Of a stretch of DNA of 64,000 bases, positions 61,593 through 64,000 are shown piece after piece. The notes beneath the pieces are model-generated. The model saw nothing but the letters and a program-made list of their open reading frames with translations. It did no database searches and was not told the DNA's origin. A program made the position numbers and the translations under genes. How positions within the stretch are numbered: position 1 is the first letter of the stretch; each line of letters begins with the position of its first letter. Location of the stretch: positions 6,969-70,968 of the forward strand of contig DDCY01000024.1 in the NCBI GenBank assembly GCA_002335865.1, in the 5' to 3' direction. The DNA comes from Saprospiraceae bacterium UBA1994 (GTDB lineage Bacteria > Bacteroidota > Bacteroidia > Chitinophagales > Saprospiraceae).

Positions 61593-62206
61593 TGTAATGT
61601 TTATTTTAAATTGGGATGCAAAAGTAGTTTAATTATATGAATTACAAAAGACTATGATATAAATAATCGCTGAATTAGTGATATTTAAAGCTTGTGTAAG
61701 CTATATGATTTTATTATATACCTAAGGCGCTGACAGTAAATTACTTGCCTAGAAACTTATAAGATATAATAGATGTTCCGCTCGTCTCCATTCTTTAATG
61801 GTGCCTTGCTTTTGCATACTATTCTTTAATTATAGTCATCTAACTTTATTTTCAAAGCCATTTTATATTCTATCGTCTAACGATAAGTGTAAGTCTAATG
61901 CTATGTCAGCATTGAGTTTAACAGCTACTTATGGACTCAGTAATGTTTAAGTTTCTTACTTTATTAGTTTCTACTTACTCAATATGTATTATCAAGTAGC
62001 ATAGGTCTAAGGTGTTAGTTGAGATATTTCTATCTCTGATGTCCAAATCTTTTATACTAAAACAAATTATGTTTTGAATTTTAATTCTATTAATTGCTTC
62101 TTTATTTGCATTAACCCCTTCCATTTTTTGATAATGAACAGGATAGTCCTCCGAGACTTAAGAGATATATAGACAAAAGTATAAAGTGAGTAGTTGGATA
62201 TATTTG
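61593..62206. other. Intergenic region between rpsT and S4-domain gene
   Basis: About 610 AT-rich bases with many stop codons in every frame. It contains the rpsT promoter at its left end. A 49-codon minus-strand frame (61975-62124, starts 'MEGVNANKEAINRIKIQN') is the longest; it has no family match and no supporting signals. No RNA or repeat is recognised. Confidence 0.5.
61619..61648 (-). promoter_or_regulatory. rpsT promoter
   Basis: Minus-strand TTG (61646-61648), 19 bases, TACTTTTG (61619-61626), with the rpsT ATG 26 bases downstream of the -7 box. Confidence 0.7.
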
Positions 62207-62431
62207 TTATTCTATGATTTCGATTTGCTTGATGCCAAATAGTAAAGTATCACTTATTCTCAGCTTTTTGCCACGTCTTGTTTCTACTTCGCCATTGACA
62301 GATATCTCTCCGTTTTGACAATACATTTTTACTTCTCCGCCTGAATTAACAAGACTAGCAAGCTTCATTAAATTTTTGAGCTCAATATATTCTCTTCCGT
62401 CTAAGGCAAATTGTGATTCTTGTATTTTCAT
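62207..62431 (-). CDS. S4-domain RNA-binding protein (YaaA/YbcJ-like)
   Basis: 74 residues. 'EYIELKNLMKLASLVNSGGE' and 'YCQNGEISVNGEVETRRGKK' form the S4 RNA-binding fold (the GE..VNG..E.RRGKKL signature of YaaA/YbcJ-type stand-alone S4 proteins). Likely binds structured RNA or ribosomal particles; the partner is unknown. It lies 117 bases after radA on the same strand and may be co-transcribed. Confidence 0.9.
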   Translation of the reverse strand: MKIQESQFALDGREYIELKNLMKLASLVNSGGEVKMYCQNGEISVNGEVETRRGKKLRISDTLLFGIKQIEIIE

Positions 62432-62548
62432 AACGTTATCAATGGATTATAAACAATAATAGTGCTGAAAAAATGAAATAATATTGTGTTGCTTTCTAAG
62501 CATTTACCTTATTATCAAGTCTATAAATTTTACCTAGCGACTATCAAC

Positions 62549-63922
62549 TTAAGCAAATACCTCTCTAAGCAGGTCATCTACCTTACTGACACCCACAATA
62601 TTAGCATCATATTTAGTAGTGTCTATACCCTTGAGACTATACTTCGATATATATATATGGCTACGTCCGAGTCTTGCTGCTTCTTGGAGCCTTTGTTCAA
62701 TTCTACTTACGGATCTTACTTCTCCAGATAATCCTACTTCACCTATAAATGCAATCTCATCAGAAAGAGATATATCTTGCCGTGAAGATATCAAAGAGGC
62801 TACTACCGCCAAATCGAGTGCAGGATCTGTAATTTTCAGTCCTCCGGCTAAATTGAGAAATACGTCGTGTTGACCATAGGCTAAACCGCACCTCTTCTCT
62901 AAAACCGCTAGTAACATAGATAATCTACGGAGATCGAATCCAGTTGATGACCTCTGAGGATTGCCGTAAATTGCAGGGCTGACTAATGCTTGTACTTCTA
63001 TTAGTAACGGACGCATGCCTTCCATACTCGCTGCTACGGCTATACCACTGAGATTATCTTCATTTTGTGAAAGAAGCAGTTCAGAAGGATTTTCTACTTC
63101 TCTCATACCATTTGATTGCATCTCGTAGATACCGATTTCATCTGTAGAGCCAAATCTATTCTTAATGGTCCTTAGTATTCGATAAGCATACAGTTTGTCT
63201 CCTTCGAAGTGCAATACCACATCTACTATATGCTCAAGTAACTTTGGTCCCGCCAGAGATCCTTCTTTGGTTATATGTCCTATGATGAATATTGGAATAT
63301 TTAGTGACTTTGCAAATTTTTGTAACTCAGAAGTACATTCTCTTACTTGACTAACTGTACCTGCAGTACTTTCGATATGAGGACTATATAGCGTCTGAAT
63401 ACTATCGATGATCAGTATCGATGGTATAATTTGCTTTGCTTGCTTTAGTATGGTATCTATATTAGTCTCATTGTAGATAAGACAGTTATCATTTTGCCCT
63501 TGTATACGATTAGCTCTCATTTTAATTTGCTCCTTGCTCTCTTCTCCAGATACATATAGAATAGAACTCTGTATGCATAAGCATATCTGCAAGAGTAACG
63601 TAGACTTTCCGATTCCTGGCTGACCACCAAGTAAAACAAGAGATCCAGGTACGATTCCACCGCCAAGCACTCTATTCAGTTCGTTATCAGTAAATTTTAT
63701 TCTTTGAGTCTCTCCGATTACAACTTCAGCTAGTCTTTTAGGCTTATTTTCTGTTTTACTTGGTTCTTTCCAAGACTTTGATTTTACGTCAGATTTTGTT
63801 TCTTTTTGTATTACCTCTTCTTCCAATGTATTCCATTCGCTACAGGAATTGCATCGTCCCTCCCACTTAGAATGTCGAGATCCGCAGCTTTTGCAAAAAT
63901 ATGCTGTTCTTATTTTACTCAA
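62549..63922 (-). CDS. radA: DNA repair protein RadA
   Basis: 457 residues. The N-terminal C4 zinc finger is 'YFCKSCGSRHSKWEGRCNSC'; the RecA-like core has Walker A 'LLGGQPGIGKSTLLL' (~98-112) and the RadA-specific 'KNRFGSTDEIGIYEM' (KNRFG) motif. The C-terminus is a Lon-like domain ('DVFLNLAGGLKITDPALDLA', 'IAFIGEVGLSGEVRSVSR') without protease activity in this family. RadA drives branch migration and helps process recombination intermediates. Complete, with start at 'MSKIRTAYFCKSC'. Confidence 0.96.
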   Translation of the reverse strand: MSKIRTAYFCKSCGSRHSKWEGRCNSCSEWNTLEEEVIQKETKSDVKSKSWKEPSKTENKPKRLAEVVIGETQRIKFTDNELNRVLGGGIVPGSLVLLGGQPGIGKSTLLLQICLCIQSSILYVSGEESKEQIKMRANRIQGQNDNCLIYNETNIDTILKQAKQIIPSILIIDSIQTLYSPHIESTAGTVSQVRECTSELQKFAKSLNIPIFIIGHITKEGSLAGPKLLEHIVDVVLHFEGDKLYAYRILRTIKNRFGSTDEIGIYEMQSNGMREVENPSELLLSQNEDNLSGIAVAASMEGMRPLLIEVQALVSPAIYGNPQRSSTGFDLRRLSMLLAVLEKRCGLAYGQHDVFLNLAGGLKITDPALDLAVVASLISSRQDISLSDEIAFIGEVGLSGEVRSVSRIEQRLQEAARLGRSHIYISKYSLKGIDTTKYDANIVGVSKVDDLLREVFA

Positions 63923-64000
63923 AACAAATTTTAATTTTGGCTTAGTTTGTAAAAATGCCTTTAACCATTAGGCATATAGATGCGTATTTACAATTTTTTT

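Noticed and set aside
61975..62124. 49-codon minus-strand frame between rpsT and the S4-domain gene
   Set aside because: Plausible composition but no homology I recognise and no promoter or terminator; left as intergenic.

Overview
The window is one continuous stretch of an AT-rich bacterial chromosome, almost certainly from the phylum Bacteroidota. Supporting signs are families typical of that phylum (DUF4286, DUF3127, an outer-membrane barrel with a carboxypeptidase-like regulatory domain, a split transketolase, YpdA, a long IleRS with KMSKR, an NagZ/serine-hydrolase fusion), very few Shine-Dalgarno sequences, and promoters of the form TTG-N19/20-TAnnTTTG. The many secreted multidomain proteins suggest a Saprospiria- or Cytophagia-like bacterium, but order and genus cannot be fixed from the sequence alone. 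I see no rRNA operon, CRISPR array, prophage, intact insertion sequence or integrative element. The content is mostly housekeeping genes plus envelope and secretion functions.

Layout. 1-8 kb: end of an AI-2E-type transporter, a TPR lipoprotein, a frameshifted small gene, uvrA, and an intact GH3-type adenylating enzyme with the decayed remains of a second copy just downstream of it. 8-12 kb: ftsK, the 5' stub of a deleted acyl-CoA dehydrogenase gene, and rpsU. 12-20 kb: a GT-C/TPR membrane protein coupled to an NagZ-like/beta-lactamase-like fusion, a FtsX-type permease and an alkaline phosphatase lipoprotein. 20-25 kb: methylmalonyl-CoA mutase, tRNA-Asn, YpdA, rnpA and rpmH. 25-34 kb: rho, serS, a zinc metallopeptidase, frr and ileS. 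34-43.5 kb: envelope proteins (TPR protein, a 1087-residue propeller-barrel protein, a TonB-receptor-like barrel) with a HAD hydrolase and a DUF4286 protein between them. 43.7-48 kb: split transketolase, HU, a small lipoprotein and two tandem Hsp20 genes with a paired operator-like palindrome. 48-55 kb: a remnant of an ASPIC/UnbV protein, a 1233-residue secreted protein joining cytochrome c, PA14, propeller and DUF1080 domains, a FadL-like porin and a low-complexity exported protein. 55-64 kb: proS, a DUF3127 protein, bcp, an M23 peptidase, meaB, rpsT, an S4-domain protein and radA.

How the genes work together: translation genes (rpsU, rpmH, rpsT, serS, ileS, proS, frr, tRNA-Asn, rnpA), DNA repair and segregation (uvrA, radA, ftsK, HU), and propionate/methylmalonyl-CoA metabolism (mutase at 20.5 kb and its GTPase chaperone MeaB at 60-61 kb). 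Cell-wall turnover and envelope work is represented by the NagZ-like fusion, the M23 peptidase, the Lol/FtsX-type permease and several outer-membrane barrels. Oxidative and heat stress are covered by bcp, ypdA and the Hsp20 pair. The most informative finding is a set of at least four gene remnants at different stages of decay; I find no convincing unknown defence or mobile system.
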